Below are positions 1-9,933 of a stretch of 64,000 nt of DNA, piece after piece. Position numbers and translations under genes: made by a program. The notes beneath the pieces are model-generated. The model saw only the letters and a list, made by a program, of their open reading frames with translations, ran no database searches and was not told the DNA's origin. The first letter of the stretch is position 1, and each line of letters starts with the position of its first letter. This DNA is from Oxalobacter sp. (lineage in GTDB: Bacteria > Pseudomonadota > Gammaproteobacteria > Burkholderiales > Burkholderiaceae_D). The stretch lies in assembly GCA_018384065.1 (NCBI GenBank), contig JAHAYL010000064.1:1-64000 (forward strand), written 5' to 3'.

Positions 1-29
1 ATGCATATCTGTTCAAGAAAGGAAATCAT

Positions 30-1031
30 ATGCAAACCCGTAGACTCCGTGATATTGAAGTTTCTGCCGTAGGCATAGGCTGTATGGGCTTCAGCCATGG
101 TTATGGCGCCATTCCCACTGAAGCAGAATCCATCCGCCTGATGCGGAAAGCCTTTGACCTGGGCTGCACCTTGTATGACACCGCTGAAGTCTATGGCCCA
201 TTCGTCAATGAAGAACTGGTCGGCAAAGCCGTGAAACCTTTCAGGGACAAAATCATCCTTACCACTAAATTCATGCCCGCCACACTGGCAGGACAGGAAA
301 CCTGGGACGAACCCAAACTGACCCGCTCCAGCCTCCGCCGTGCGTTGGAAGAATCCCTCCAACGCCTTCAGACAGACTATGTCGATATCTATTACGAGCA
401 CCGTGTGCCACTTGACAGCAATCCTGAAGAAATCGCCTATTGGATGGGGGAGCTGATCCAAGAAGGCAAAATCCGTGGCTGGGGACAGTCGCAGTCCACC
501 GAAGAGCAGATACGGAAAGCCCATGCAGTCACACCGCTGACCGCCATCCAGAGCGAATACTCGATGATGGAAAGGATGTTTGAGAAAGATGTCATCCCTG
601 CCTGCCGGGAACTGGACATCGGTTTTGTCGCCTTCTCCCCTATGGCAAGCGGCTTTCTGAGCGGGAAATACGATGCCTCCAACGAATACAAAGGCGATGA
701 TGTCCGCCGCGTCATCACCCGCTTCGCCAAGGAAAATGTCCTGGCGAACATGCCGCTGCTGGACATGCTGGACCTGTTCGCCAAGCAGAAAGGGGCGACA
801 AAGGCCCAGCTGGCACTGGCATGGATGCTGCATGGCAATGATTTCATCGTACCGATTCCCGGGATGCGCAGTGATGCCCGTATTGAGGAGAACCTGGGAG
901 CTGCTGATGTAACTTTCACCGATGAAGAATACACAGCCCTTCAGGCGGCATTGGCAAAAATCACCATACACGGCAACCGGACGGATGAAGACATCCAGCG
1001 CGGTCTGGGTTCGGTGAAAACCCACGACTGA
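30..1031 (+). CDS. aldo/keto reductase
   Basis: 333 aa ORF; GIGCMGFSHGYG N-terminus, D-x3-YGPFVNEE and YYEHRVP motifs, typical AKR fold pattern. Confidence 0.9.
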   Translation: MQTRRLRDIEVSAVGIGCMGFSHGYGAIPTEAESIRLMRKAFDLGCTLYDTAEVYGPFVNEELVGKAVKPFRDKIILTTKFMPATLAGQETWDEPKLTRSSLRRALEESLQRLQTDYVDIYYEHRVPLDSNPEEIAYWMGELIQEGKIRGWGQSQSTEEQIRKAHAVTPLTAIQSEYSMMERMFEKDVIPACRELDIGFVAFSPMASGFLSGKYDASNEYKGDDVRRVITRFAKENVLANMPLLDMLDLFAKQKGATKAQLALAWMLHGNDFIVPIPGMRSDARIEENLGAADVTFTDEEYTALQAALAKITIHGNRTDEDIQRGLGSVKTHD

Positions 1032-1238
1032 CTATCATGCCAGCCCAGCCACTGTCGACAGTGGTTGGGCTGGCAACGCACCGGCTGGCAAAAAAATCCC
1101 CTGACTGACAGGGGACAGGAAGACAGTGGAAACAGGATTCATGGTATCCGGCACAGATTGTCCAATGCCTTCAATACTGCTCCCACAAAAAGAAAACACT
1201 CATGCACCGTCTTGGATGGATCCAGCCTCCAAGTACGC

Positions 1239-2300
1239 TCAGAACTTATGGTTGATGCCGAACTGGACGCCTGTCACTGAATCACGCTCAGCACCGTTGG
1301 TGTTGTAAACTGAACCGACTGAATCATTGTCGCTGTCAGTGTAGGCGGCGATGGCATAAAGCGAAGTCCGCTTGGACATCGTATAGGTATAGCCCAGTGC
1401 GTACTTGTTCATATTGCCGTCATAATCCCCCCTGCTTTCAAGATCTCCACGGTTATATGAGAACTTGACGGTATGCGGTCCCGTCTCATACACCAGACCG
1501 ATAATCCAGTCTTTCTGCCTGATGCTGTTACTGTCGATTTCCAAAACATCCGCAGCTGCACTTTTGACAACCGTCCCCTGATAACCGGCCGTCGCAGTGA
1601 ACCCTTCATAGGTGTAACCGATACCCACATTCCACAGCCAGGATTTATCAGAATCCGCCAGCCGGTCATAATTGGCGGTCATCCACAGGCCTCCATCTGC
1701 ATACTTCAGACCGACAGCAAAACCGTCATTGCCATAAGAATGGTAATAACCCTTGGGATGGGTATCTTTCCCCAAGGTATAACTGGCTGATATCGACAAT
1801 CCTGCCATTTCGGGGCTGTCATAACGGATGGTATTGGGAATCTGTTCCGCATAGAGCAGATTGACCCCGCTGCCTGCGATACCGACACTGAAATAAGCGA
1901 AAGGATCGACCGCCCCGTAATTCTCAATCGCAATATCATTCACCCGTCCCAACGTGACAGTCCCGGCACCATCACTGGCAACCCCGACATAAGCTGCCCC
2001 CTGCCATTCTGCACCATCACTGCCCTGCAGTTTGTCCAAGGCATTGTTGTCGGCATACTTAGTCCCGTCATTGCCATTGAAACGCTGTTCCAACCTGAAA
2101 ACAGCCTTTGTCCCCGAGCCCAAGTCTTCAGTTCCCTTGAAACCGATGACACTGTTCTCATTGTTGCCCATCCGGGTATCCGAACCGGTTTCCTTGATGA
2201 TGCCGGTATCAACCTGCCCATAAATCGTGACATCCGTCTGTGCATAGGCTGAACCAGCCAACAGTCCCAGAACCAATGTGTATAAAAACCTTTTCTTCAT
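1239..2300 (-). CDS. Gram-negative porin (outer membrane)
   Basis: 353 aa; signal peptide MKKRFLYTLVLGLLAGSAYAQ, DVTIYGQVDTGI N-terminus and C-terminal GVQFGINHKF typical of betaproteobacterial porins. Confidence 0.92.
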   Translation of the reverse strand: MKKRFLYTLVLGLLAGSAYAQTDVTIYGQVDTGIIKETGSDTRMGNNENSVIGFKGTEDLGSGTKAVFRLEQRFNGNDGTKYADNNALDKLQGSDGAEWQGAAYVGVASDGAGTVTLGRVNDIAIENYGAVDPFAYFSVGIAGSGVNLLYAEQIPNTIRYDSPEMAGLSISASYTLGKDTHPKGYYHSYGNDGFAVGLKYADGGLWMTANYDRLADSDKSWLWNVGIGYTYEGFTATAGYQGTVVKSAAADVLEIDSNSIRQKDWIIGLVYETGPHTVKFSYNRGDLESRGDYDGNMNKYALGYTYTMSKRTSLYAIAAYTDSDNDSVGSVYNTNGAERDSVTGVQFGINHKF

Positions 2301-2626
2301 GCCTTGCCCCCTTTTCCTGTCTCGGTTTTGATGATGGCTTTCCTGTTTCCAGAAACATCAGATTGACCTTCAGTCAATGGCCAGTCTTCCTGTCTTGAGA
2401 CAAAGCAAGCATTATGCCAATAAAAAATTCTTTGAATAAACAATATGTTATAAAAATAAACGGAAACTGCCTGTAAAGACTGGGATTCAGGAATGTATCA
2501 ATATGGCGCACGCTTGGACAGGAAAAAAGCACTATCAATACCAAACGGTGCGGACAGATCTATAAAGGGGAGCATCAGGAAAAACGGCCAAAGTATGGGA
2601 GACAGGAAAAGGGAATCCGGCAGCTG

Positions 2627-3091
2627 TCAGCCATGCCCTCCCCGGATTTCGACCGTCTGACCGATGCCGCAATGGATCCATGCCTCAATAGTCTCGATGA
2701 CCTGCTCAAAAGGCAGGCGTGATGTCCCCCTGATGGCACATTCCCAGACATGGCAGACCCGCCAGCCCATCACCGTCAGCGCACGGGTTATACGGGCATC
2801 GCGGGAACGGTTGCGCCTGAACTTTGCTTTCCACCAGTCTGTGTTGGTGGATGGGATATGGAACATCCTGCAATGGTCATGACCATGCCAGAAACAGCCA
2901 TTGACGAAAATCATCGCCTTGTATTTCGGCAGGACAATATCCGGTCTGCCAGGATAGCGCCTGTCATTGATACGGTAGCGGAAACCACGGGCAAACAGTG
3001 CCTTCCGCACCATGACCTCCGGTCTGGTGTCCTTCGCCCGGATGCGTGACATGACCCGGTGACGGGCTTCTGGTGTGAAGGTATCTGCCAT
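2627..3091 (-). CDS. vsr: very short patch repair (Vsr) endonuclease
   Basis: MSRIRAKDTRPEVMVRKALFARGFRYR...RPDIVLPKYKAMIFVNGCFWHGHDHC motif set. Confidence 0.93.
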   Translation of the reverse strand: MADTFTPEARHRVMSRIRAKDTRPEVMVRKALFARGFRYRINDRRYPGRPDIVLPKYKAMIFVNGCFWHGHDHCRMFHIPSTNTDWWKAKFRRNRSRDARITRALTVMGWRVCHVWECAIRGTSRLPFEQVIETIEAWIHCGIGQTVEIRGGHG

Positions 3092-3198
3092 AACCCCATT
3101 CTACTGCGGTGGAACTGCGAAGCCACAGGCATCCATCAAAAAAGGCATCCCCCGTGAAACAGGAAGATGCCTTCAGGAATGCCTGTCAAAGCCAGCAA

Positions 3199-4284
3199 TT
3201 ACATGGTATCGAACAGGTCATTGACCTGTTTCCAGACCTTCTCTTCGTTGACCTTGAAGACAATGCGGGCTTTCTGTGTGCCTGTCGGAGGAATGCCACG
3301 GTATGCCAAGGTAGAACCGTAGTTCGGGCTGTAAACCGTGTTCACATCAACCGGCAGGGTTTCCTCCACTTCGATGATGCTTGGATCAATGACATAAGCC
3401 GCACAGAGGACATCCCAGACGAACGTGTTCCATTCCGGGTTTTCCTTGAAACGCGGTGTCGTCCAATGATTGGCGAACATCGACTTGAAGTGTGGCTGTT
3501 TCAGGCGGGCAGCCAGTTCATCATAAGTCTTCTTCGTGAACTTGATCTTCTCACAGGCATCCAGTGGGAAAATGACCTGTTCCTTGAAAGGGGAACGCCA
3601 GGCAATCTGTGCAGCTTCCGGGTCAAACCAGATATTGAATTCAGCCTGTGGGGTCACATTGCCGTTCCAGAAGAAAGCGCCGCCCATATAAACCACCCGT
3701 TTGATGAGTGGCACGATTTCCGGTGCTTTCTGGACAGCAGCAGCCAGGTTGTTATAAGTGCCAATCGCTACGATGGTCACTTCATTCGGGTTTGCCTTGA
3801 CCTGGCGGATGATGAAATCAACAGCATCTTCCTTGCTGGGTTCGATGGTCGGCTCCGACTTGTAGGCCTCACGGTAAGCATCCTTCCATGACTTCGGCTG
3901 AGGATACCCTGCCGCACCATCATGGGTGTCTGGACCACGGCCAAACATCGTCTTCTCATCCTGGATGGCTGCGATACGGCCTTCACGATGAACCTTGTTG
4001 ACCCCCATCAGGACAGGGATATCCGTGCGTTTGATGCCTTCCAGCTGACGGATGGCACTTGCTGTACCGGTCTCAACCCAGGTATTGCCAATCACCACAG
4101 CAACCCCCAGCAATTCAACCTTCGGGCTTTTCGCCAGCATCAGCATCGCGACACCGTCATCAAACAGGTCAACGACATCAGCGCTGAGAATGACCTTTTC
4201 CTTACCGGTATCCGCAGAGGCAGGCGCAACCGCCCCGATGCAGAACACAACTGCCGCCATCACGGCACATAAGAACTTCTTCAA
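3199..4284 (-). CDS. inosine-uridine preferring nucleoside hydrolase family, secreted
   Basis: signal peptide plus DVVDLFDDGVAMLMLAKSPKVELLGVAVVIGNTWVETG. Confidence 0.85.
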   Translation of the reverse strand: MKKFLCAVMAAVVFCIGAVAPASADTGKEKVILSADVVDLFDDGVAMLMLAKSPKVELLGVAVVIGNTWVETGTASAIRQLEGIKRTDIPVLMGVNKVHREGRIAAIQDEKTMFGRGPDTHDGAAGYPQPKSWKDAYREAYKSEPTIEPSKEDAVDFIIRQVKANPNEVTIVAIGTYNNLAAAVQKAPEIVPLIKRVVYMGGAFFWNGNVTPQAEFNIWFDPEAAQIAWRSPFKEQVIFPLDACEKIKFTKKTYDELAARLKQPHFKSMFANHWTTPRFKENPEWNTFVWDVLCAAYVIDPSIIEVEETLPVDVNTVYSPNYGSTLAYRGIPPTGTQKARIVFKVNEEKVWKQVNDLFDTM

Positions 4285-4409
4285 GGTAGCCTCCTTCCTG
4301 TATCAGAAAATATCCATTGAACTATAACAGACATTCAGGAATAATTTTAAGGACAGGTATAAAAAACCTGATACATCCGATTACACCCGCAACCGACAAA
4401 GGACATCCC

Positions 4410-5336
4410 ATGAAACGCCTGTTCTCTGCCCTGCTCGCCACCATCATCACTTCTGCCCTGCCCATGACCGTCCAGGCCGACTCCGGCAGCATTTACGATG
4501 CTTATGACAAAGCCGTCAAAAGAGGCATCCGTTCCGGCTTCGCCGGCTTCCCCTTGGGTGCTGAACGCTATGCCACATGGTTCGATGCAGAGACCCTCCA
4601 AAAAGGGGATAAGGTCCCTGCACTGAAAAAAGGCGACAAGCTCACGCTTTACCGCTTTTCCGGCAAAATCGGCCAAGGTACAGTAACCAGCGTCGAGAAA
4701 GACGCCCAAGACACCATCATGTACACCATCAAGGCAGACAACGGCAAGCAGTACGGCGTCGGTGAACCCATACTTGCAACCGACAACCCTTTAGATGCTA
4801 TGCCAAGGCGCATGGAAAAACTGTCCAACAACAACCCTGTCTATCTGGATATCGTCCGGAAAATCCTGGAGAAAAAAGGGCTTAAAGGCGTCAAGCCCCA
4901 GATTGTACAGCTCTTCAGGGGGCAACTCGGCATTACAGGTCACAGCTACGACGATATTGTCATTGTTGCATCCAATATCCCACCACAGCAGGGCGGTGAT
5001 GCCGCGTGGAACGCTGACAGTGAATTCCTGAACTACGGTGTCATGCCTGGCGCCAATCCCAAGAGCTATTCCATGGTCATCGTCCGCCAGATTGTGGACG
5101 GGACTGTGAAAGAATACATCCTCGACTCTTATATCAGTGTGAAAGGTTCTTCCCCTGCCAACATCGACTGGCAGCCACCTCACATCCATAAGGTGGAAGC
5201 TTTCGCAGACCTCAATGCTGACGGCAACATGGAAATCATCCTGACCGATATGATGTATGAAGGCGTGGGCTACAACGTCTATTACCATGACAGCAAAGGG
5301 TGGCGCTGTGTCCTTTCCAATGGCTATGGCGCCTGA
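4410..5336 (+). CDS. secreted hypothetical protein (VCBS/FG-GAP-like C-terminus)
   Basis: start chosen at MKRLFSALLATIITSALPMTVQA signal peptide; AFADLNADGNMEIILTDMMYEGVGYNVYYH. Confidence 0.7.
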   Translation: MKRLFSALLATIITSALPMTVQADSGSIYDAYDKAVKRGIRSGFAGFPLGAERYATWFDAETLQKGDKVPALKKGDKLTLYRFSGKIGQGTVTSVEKDAQDTIMYTIKADNGKQYGVGEPILATDNPLDAMPRRMEKLSNNNPVYLDIVRKILEKKGLKGVKPQIVQLFRGQLGITGHSYDDIVIVASNIPPQQGGDAAWNADSEFLNYGVMPGANPKSYSMVIVRQIVDGTVKEYILDSYISVKGSSPANIDWQPPHIHKVEAFADLNADGNMEIILTDMMYEGVGYNVYYHDSKGWRCVLSNGYGA

Positions 5337-5364
5337 TGGCAGCATTCCCCAAGGAGAGAACACC

Positions 5365-6045
5365 ATGATGAAACGGCTACTGGCAACCGCCCTTGCTTTT
5401 CCCCTGCTCTGCAGTACGGTGCTGGCAGACACCACACAGCTTGACAGGATATTCACCCGCGCGAACATCAACGTTCCATGGGCAAAGCTGGAGCAGGTCA
5501 CTGGCAGTCCCATCGCCTTAAAGGAAGAAGCAGGCACACGCCGCTATCAGGTCGGGCAATGCCTTGTCACCGCCTATTCCCATAACGGGGAAACGGTCAA
5601 TTCACTGGAACTGGAGACCATCACACCCTCATGCACCTTTGACATGAGCCAGCTTGTCAAGGTTCCCAAAGGCACTTACGTCCATAAACTCACCTTCGGA
5701 CAATTCGCCAGGTTCGCTGAAGACGATGGCATCAATGCCAACTGCCTTGACGGCTGTCCGGATGAACCCTCTTCAGTCAGCATCAGCTGGCAGGGACCGG
5801 AATCTGAACAGTATCTGGAAATCATCACCCATGACAACCTGACATCCCCAGAAAGTAAAGCAGCTGCCGCCAAATGGATTGCCTTCATGAAAGGGCAGGA
5901 AGGCAGCGACTACCGCCCCAACAGTGCTGCCTGGACACTCAAGCACACCAAGCAAGGCTTGGCTTACTTCCAAGATATCCCGCTTACCAGCATCCGCATC
6001 GGCTACTGTATGCTCGACTGCTGCCATGATGAAGAGGAAGAATGA
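5365..6045 (+). CDS. secreted hypothetical protein, tandem paralog 1
   Basis: AAGGAG RBS before ATGATGAAACGG; signal peptide; shares RIF-x-(R/H)AN-x-NVP, YQVGQC, CTFD(M/L)SQ, GTYVH-LTF with next two ORFs. Confidence 0.8.
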   Translation: MMKRLLATALAFPLLCSTVLADTTQLDRIFTRANINVPWAKLEQVTGSPIALKEEAGTRRYQVGQCLVTAYSHNGETVNSLELETITPSCTFDMSQLVKVPKGTYVHKLTFGQFARFAEDDGINANCLDGCPDEPSSVSISWQGPESEQYLEIITHDNLTSPESKAAAAKWIAFMKGQEGSDYRPNSAAWTLKHTKQGLAYFQDIPLTSIRIGYCMLDCCHDEEEE

Positions 6046-6076
6046 CAAGTCCATTCAAACCAAAAGGAAGAAAACA

Positions 6077-6739
6077 ATGAAACGCTTATTGGCAACCGCT
6101 ATTGCACTCCCCTTCCTTTGCGCCACAGCGCAGGCAGACCCAGCACAGGTCAGCAGGATATTCACCCATGCCAACCTCAACGTCCCGTTCAAGAAACTTG
6201 AACGGCTGACTGGAAAACCGGTCAAGGTTGAACCTGGCAGACGCCACTATCAAGTCGGTCAATGCCTTATTCGAGCAGATAACGACGATGGCGACAACAA
6301 AACAGTCACCAGCCTCACACTCAAAGTCTCCCCTGACTGCACCTTTGACCTGAGCCAACTCGTCAAGGCACCAAAAGGCACTTACGTCCATGACCTGACC
6401 TTCATGAAGTTTGCCCAGGTCAAGCATGTCGGTGCGATGGCAATCCCCTGCCTTGACCTATGCAATGCGCCACACCCCTTCGTGCATATGTCCTGGCAAG
6501 GTGGCGCTGATGAAAAATACCTGCAGATTGACATCGAGAATGACATCAACACGCCTGAAAGCCGGGAAGCAGCCGACCAGTGGATCCAGGATACAAAGCA
6601 ACTCGAAGGCGGGAAATACCATCCCAATGGCATTGCCTGGACGGATAAACACTACCGGCGGGGCCTGACCTTTTTCAAGGACATCCCAATCACCACTATC
6701 CAGATCGGCTACTGCTTCCTGGATGCCTGCAACCCATGA
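6077..6739 (+). CDS. secreted hypothetical protein, tandem paralog 2
   Basis: MKRLLATAIALPFLCATAQA signal peptide; same conserved motifs as neighbours. Confidence 0.8.
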   Translation: MKRLLATAIALPFLCATAQADPAQVSRIFTHANLNVPFKKLERLTGKPVKVEPGRRHYQVGQCLIRADNDDGDNKTVTSLTLKVSPDCTFDLSQLVKAPKGTYVHDLTFMKFAQVKHVGAMAIPCLDLCNAPHPFVHMSWQGGADEKYLQIDIENDINTPESREAADQWIQDTKQLEGGKYHPNGIAWTDKHYRRGLTFFKDIPITTIQIGYCFLDACNP

Positions 6740-6756
6740 CGATACCAAGGCGCACT

Positions 6757-7449
6757 ATGGCAAAACGGCTGTTGCCCCTCTCCATCCCCCTTTTCCTGAT
6801 TGGTGGCGCTGCACAGGCTGACCCGGCAACACTCAACAGGATTTTCGACCGGACCAACATCTATGCCCCGGTGGCACGACTTGAAAAGATTGCCGGTAAA
6901 CCGGTTTCCATTGATGGGGATGAACGCATTTATCAGGTTGGGCAATGCAGGGTCACTGTTTATGCGGATTCCCTCAATCATGTCCCTGATGTCGTGCAGG
7001 AAATCGACATGGCTGTCAGTCCGACCTGCACCTTCGACCTGAGCCAGGTAGCGGAAGTCCCCAGAGGCACTTATGTCCATGAACTGACCTTTGGACAGTT
7101 CAGACGCCTCATGCATAATCCCTATCTATGCCCGCCGACTGCCACACCTGACAATCCGGATTATCCGTCCCAGCAGAAGGAAATCACCCTGACATTCATG
7201 GGATCAGGCACCATTCCCGGTGATCCCTCCATCGTCGTCACGAATGACATGACCTCCAAAGAGAGCAGGCAGGCCATCTCAAGATGGGAAGCCTATATCA
7301 AGAAAAAGGAAGGTCCTGCCTACAAAGCAGAGAACTGGTCTTCACTCGCCAATTACAGATACAACCAGCAGGGACAGGTTTATTTCAGGAATATCCCTAT
7401 CACCCATATCCAAGTTGGAAGCATTGGCGGCATGCTGGAATGTCAGTGA
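6757..7449 (+). CDS. secreted hypothetical protein, tandem paralog 3
   Basis: MAKRLLPLSIPLFLIGGAAQADPATLNRIF; YQVGQC, CTFDLSQ, RGTYVHELTFGQF. Confidence 0.8.
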   Translation: MAKRLLPLSIPLFLIGGAAQADPATLNRIFDRTNIYAPVARLEKIAGKPVSIDGDERIYQVGQCRVTVYADSLNHVPDVVQEIDMAVSPTCTFDLSQVAEVPRGTYVHELTFGQFRRLMHNPYLCPPTATPDNPDYPSQQKEITLTFMGSGTIPGDPSIVVTNDMTSKESRQAISRWEAYIKKKEGPAYKAENWSSLANYRYNQQGQVYFRNIPITHIQVGSIGGMLECQ

Positions 7450-8297
7450 TCGCGCACGCCCGTAAACAGCCCCTTCGCAGCCATGCCATCAGCTTCATAA
7501 TACGGATACGGTTCACTGAAAAACGCATGGCACCTGACCCTGACAAAGCGCCCGTCTTCAAGCAGCAGGTCTTCTGTCCCATCCCCGTCATGGATACGCC
7601 AATGGGTCATAACGGTTCCTGCCGGTAAAGTCACGCGTGTGCTGGATGACGCCTGCTTTGACGGAAAAACATCAAACTCATGATTGATTTTCAGCGTCAA
7701 CTTTTCATTGTATTGGGGCAGTGCGTAAATATAGCCATCCTTCGGGGGAATCAGTCTGGGCTGTCCCCTTTCGGTGATCTCAACAGCCCTTTCCGTTACA
7801 AAAGTGCCAACACCGCCACCGCCCATGACCACCGCCACCTTGGCTGGATCCTTCGGTTCCCCGAGCAGGCCGACCTGATAGGTATTCCCTGTACCAGGAT
7901 AATTGGACTGCAAGGAAAAATACCAGATGGAGGAATGGGTTATCTTTGATGGCTGTGGATCATAAAGGTACATGATGTTGCCATACCTGCTGTGCACAAA
8001 ATACGGCACGCGGTTTTCCTGGCGTCGGACAAAGTCGCTGTAGAATTCCCTGTCTTTTCCGTAGGCAATATAGAAGCCTTCCTTTGTCATCTTGCCGGTT
8101 TGGGTATAGCGGACGATGATGGTCGTCGTCCCTTTGCCCGTATCATCCGGCACAACATACGGCGTGTCATATTCCAGTTTCTGGATAAAATATCCTGGTG
8201 TCTGGATGGTGACCATCGGCTTCAGGTCATGGGCATTGGTGCACCCCAGCATACAGAAAGCTGCCGCCACAATTCCGGCCATCTTGAGGTTTCCCAT
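7443..8297 (-). CDS. lipoprotein, hypothetical
   Basis: MGNLKMAGIVAAAFCMLGCTNA lipobox; in-frame start inside listed ORF. Confidence 0.65.
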   Translation of the reverse strand: MGNLKMAGIVAAAFCMLGCTNAHDLKPMVTIQTPGYFIQKLEYDTPYVVPDDTGKGTTTIIVRYTQTGKMTKEGFYIAYGKDREFYSDFVRRQENRVPYFVHSRYGNIMYLYDPQPSKITHSSIWYFSLQSNYPGTGNTYQVGLLGEPKDPAKVAVVMGGGGVGTFVTERAVEITERGQPRLIPPKDGYIYALPQYNEKLTLKINHEFDVFPSKQASSSTRVTLPAGTVMTHWRIHDGDGTEDLLLEDGRFVRVRCHAFFSEPYPYYEADGMAAKGLFTGVRDH

Positions 8298-8329
8298 GTA
8301 CGGCTCCTTTCCTGTTCGTCCAGTGCCGG

Positions 8330-8692
8330 TCAATACCCGCCACCGCCCAACATCCGGTTGCGCTTCGCATGACGGTTGCAGGAACCGCCAATCTGGATAT
8401 TCTCCATATCCCCCCAGACTTCCATATAGGCATTGAGCAGGTCATTCCCCTCAACCGACTCCATGAAATCCGGGTAGTCAATGGCATCAATACGGCTGCT
8501 GATGGCAGCCATCACCGCAGCTTTCTTCACGGCTGCCTGAAAACGGTAATCATTGTCCAGCGTTTCCTGGACAGCCGCCTGTGGGAAGATACGCTCGATA
8601 TCGCCTGCCCGCCTTGCCTGCACCAGCAGCTCATCATCAGCACAGTCTTTCTTGATGATTGAAAGAAACCCGTCATTCAACATCATCCACAT
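8330..8692 (-). CDS. hypothetical protein
   Basis: 120 aa ORF just upstream of the lipoprotein ORF on the same strand. Confidence 0.5.
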   Translation of the reverse strand: MWMMLNDGFLSIIKKDCADDELLVQARRAGDIERIFPQAAVQETLDNDYRFQAAVKKAAVMAAISSRIDAIDYPDFMESVEGNDLLNAYMEVWGDMENIQIGGSCNRHAKRNRMLGGGGY

Positions 8693-8910
8693 GGATACCT
8701 CTCCTTTTTTATCAGCCGTATGCCTGAATCAGGCTGCCGCCATTCTACAAGGGAAGACGGCATACCGCAAAAATCACATTTTTATTAAGAATAATGTGAT
8801 TCTTGACTCAAGTCCTGAGATTCCCGGCATAGAGAACCATTGAAAAGCCACTACGCCTGATACGGTGGAACCATCTTCTGAACAGGTTCCCAAAGACATG
8901 GCAATATCCA

Positions 8911-9690
8911 TCAATCATTCGTTTCGACCTTCCGGATAGCCTTGTCAAGGTCCTTGGTCAGCGGCAGCTTCTGGAAACTGTCTGAAGCAGGCAGGCTCAT
9001 GCTGAAACCGTTCGTCTGGTCAAAGCCGGCAACCGCCCTGTCAACCCTGACATCCAGCAGATGCCCACCGAACCTGCGGTTCCTGTCGATAAAATGGAAA
9101 TGCCATCCAGGCGCATTCAGTCCCTTCATATATTCCGGACAGTAGAGAGCCACAACCGTCCCCTCAATATCCTTATGCACGAAGAAAGTCTGGTCATGTT
9201 CCATCACCTTGTCCAATGGACGGTACGGCTTCTCCTGTGCATATTCACTGCGGACATGCACCATCCTGAACAGCCCATCGATACGGACCATATAAAAATG
9301 GTTGGCACCATGCTCACGGACCACCTTGTCCAACTCAGCCTTCAGGCCATTGATGTCAGCCACATCCTTCAGTTCCTGTGTGTAATCCGTCTCGAAAAAC
9401 GTCACACACGAGAAAGGCACCGTCAACGTATCAGATGGTTCGGCGATTGTCCCATCTGACAGCGCCTGATAGACATGGCCATCCAGCATGACCAGCTCAC
9501 CATTGAGCCGGTCGAACGTGCCGATGCCCATATCACCCAACCGCTTCAGCTCCGCAATAGGAACAGAACCATCATATTCACCCAGCATCAATGACTGGAG
9601 CAGGGCCGTCTGATAAAGCGTTTCGCGGTCAACTGCAACCGGCTCTGACGCCGCCGCAGGCACTTGCAGCAGGCAGAGAAGCACTGCCAT
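8911..9690 (-). CDS. secreted hypothetical protein
   Basis: start set at MAVLLCLLQVPAAASE signal peptide with AAGGAG RBS about 6 nt upstream. Confidence 0.65.
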   Translation of the reverse strand: MAVLLCLLQVPAAASEPVAVDRETLYQTALLQSLMLGEYDGSVPIAELKRLGDMGIGTFDRLNGELVMLDGHVYQALSDGTIAEPSDTLTVPFSCVTFFETDYTQELKDVADINGLKAELDKVVREHGANHFYMVRIDGLFRMVHVRSEYAQEKPYRPLDKVMEHDQTFFVHKDIEGTVVALYCPEYMKGLNAPGWHFHFIDRNRRFGGHLLDVRVDRAVAGFDQTNGFSMSLPASDSFQKLPLTKDLDKAIRKVETND

Positions 9691-9933
9691 GAGAAACTCC
9701 TTAAGCGGAGCCTTCGCATCGGACCGCATGTCCGACAGACCGTCTTTTCCTGAAAGTCCCCTTGGACCGACTTCCTTTTCTTCCATGACAAATCTCCCTT
9801 ATACAGATACCCAGATTATGCCATGAAGCTGACAGGAAACCGTCCTGCCATCCTTCCTGGCAAGCCCCCAGCCTGATTGAAACACCCCTGCTACAGGTGT
9901 AGGATGATTGCTTTCTGAACCGCCCTGTCCAAA

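Noticed and set aside
437-934. Antisense ORFs such as 437..934 and many others overlapping clear genes
   Set aside because: They lie opposite well-supported CDSs, have no recognisable motifs and likely result from codon bias
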